Source: Undaria pinnatifida (Eukaryota; Sar; Phaeophyceae; Laminariales; Alariaceae). From it: a DNA stretch of 64,000 bases. The translations under genes and the position numbers were made by a program. The stretch is taken from contig JABAKD010000026.1 in the NCBI GenBank assembly GCA_012845835.1, forward strand, positions 10,096,199-10,160,198, written 5' to 3'. Below, piece by piece: positions 63,683 to 64,000 of this stretch. Below the pieces are notes generated by a model. It was not told the origin of the DNA. It made no database searches and saw only the letters and a list, made by a program, of their open reading frames with translations. Positions within the stretch are counted from its first letter, which is position 1, and every line of letters begins with the position of its first letter.

Positions 63683-64000
63683 CTACCCATGCGCCAAAAT
63701 GCCCCTACTAAGCTCGTTCAGGCGAGGCCACAACGGCGTGTCGCATGAGTCCGATGCCAACACCGAAGTGTTACAGAGGGACATAACGATATTCCCAAGT
63801 TCCCGAACCTGCCACGATATGTTGGGACATACGGTGCTCAAGTGATCAAGAACCGAGCCGCGATCCCAGCGAGAGATACCGTCGACAGCAGCGTTGTTAA
63901 CACCACGCACATGCGTGGCCTCGAAATGCCATCTAGGTGACACTTCGGGAACGACGAGAGGACGCATCAGGGCACCCAAATGCAGTTCCAGCCCACTCCG
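63683..64000 (-). pseudogene. RNase H tail of the YR retroelement (partial)
   Basis: The minus frame 63,683-63,979 contains HFEATHVRGVNNAAVDGISR followed by WDRG, the conserved end of a DIRS/Ngaro RT-RNase H where the residues N-x-x-A-D supply the last catalytic aspartate. The residues after it (ISWQVRELG) match the linker that follows RNase H in this group. The upstream RT lies outside the window. Confidence 0.7.

Larger units (their letters stand above)
62724..64000 (-). mobile_element. 3' part of a DIRS/Ngaro-type tyrosine-recombinase retroelement, cut by window end
   Basis: On the minus strand, an RNase H tail (63,683-64,000) is followed by a tyrosine recombinase (63,026-63,586, then 62,724-62,936 in another frame). 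That RT/RNase H then YR order, with no D,D(35)E integrase, is diagnostic of DIRS-like elements. The RT core lies beyond position 64,000. Frameshifts show decay. Confidence 0.7.

Overview
This window looks like a gene-poor, repeat-dense stretch of a eukaryotic nuclear genome. There are no operons, ribosome-binding sites or dense coding blocks. It holds several classes of eukaryotic retroelement and DNA transposon, long poly-G/poly-C tracts, minisatellites and CTG/GTAC-rich repeats. An alga or another stramenopile-like protist fits this style, but no host marker gene is present, so the organism is not settled. No intact host gene is supported. The only host-like candidate is a short signal-peptide ORF at 10,173-10,466.

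Layout. 1-1,070 is a degenerate ~170-225 bp satellite. 1,741-7,290 has no recognisable gene. 7,291-9,120 is the first of seven copies of a dispersed, modular G-rich repeat (called GR here). 10.6-14.4 kb holds CTG/GTAC-rich repeats, a second GR copy flanked by a 12-bp direct repeat, a MITE with TA flanks and tRNA-like units. 14.9-16.1 kb has a 10-bp minisatellite and a second dispersed repeat (F2). 17.5-19.3 kb is an ~84-bp minisatellite of about 20 units. 19.58-28.31 kb is Element A, a decayed plus-strand Ty3/Gypsy-like retrotransposon. It has gag, a NADAR (YbiA/DUF1768) domain, an RNase H remnant, an integrase with chromodomain and Tudor-like tail, and a 3' LTR. A 5'-truncated relative lies inverted at 29.57-32.15 kb. 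33.89-35.26 kb is a deleted hAT element with a BED zinc finger. 35.3-40.9 kb is a nest of GR copies, including a kilobase-scale palindrome centred near 36,475.

40,893-52,101 is Element B, a minus-strand Ty3/Gypsy LTR retrotransposon of 11.2 kb. It has both LTRs (428 and 440 bp), a 4-bp TAAT target duplication, a candidate primer-binding site and polypurine tract, a decayed gag/protease/RT, an intact-looking RNase H and integrase, and a small Tudor-like ORF. It sits inside a GR copy whose two halves remain on either side. 54.96-58.92 kb is a more decayed minus-strand relative of Element A. 62.7-64.0 kb is the 3' part of a DIRS/Ngaro-type tyrosine-recombinase retroelement that runs off the window, with a pair of ~180-bp direct repeats downstream that could be its split direct repeats.

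The most notable signal is the NADAR domain inside a chromoviral-type Gypsy element, next to integrases from two distinct Gypsy lineages that both end in chromatin-reader-like modules. Almost every coding segment is broken, so the window records past transposition and nesting rather than active genes.
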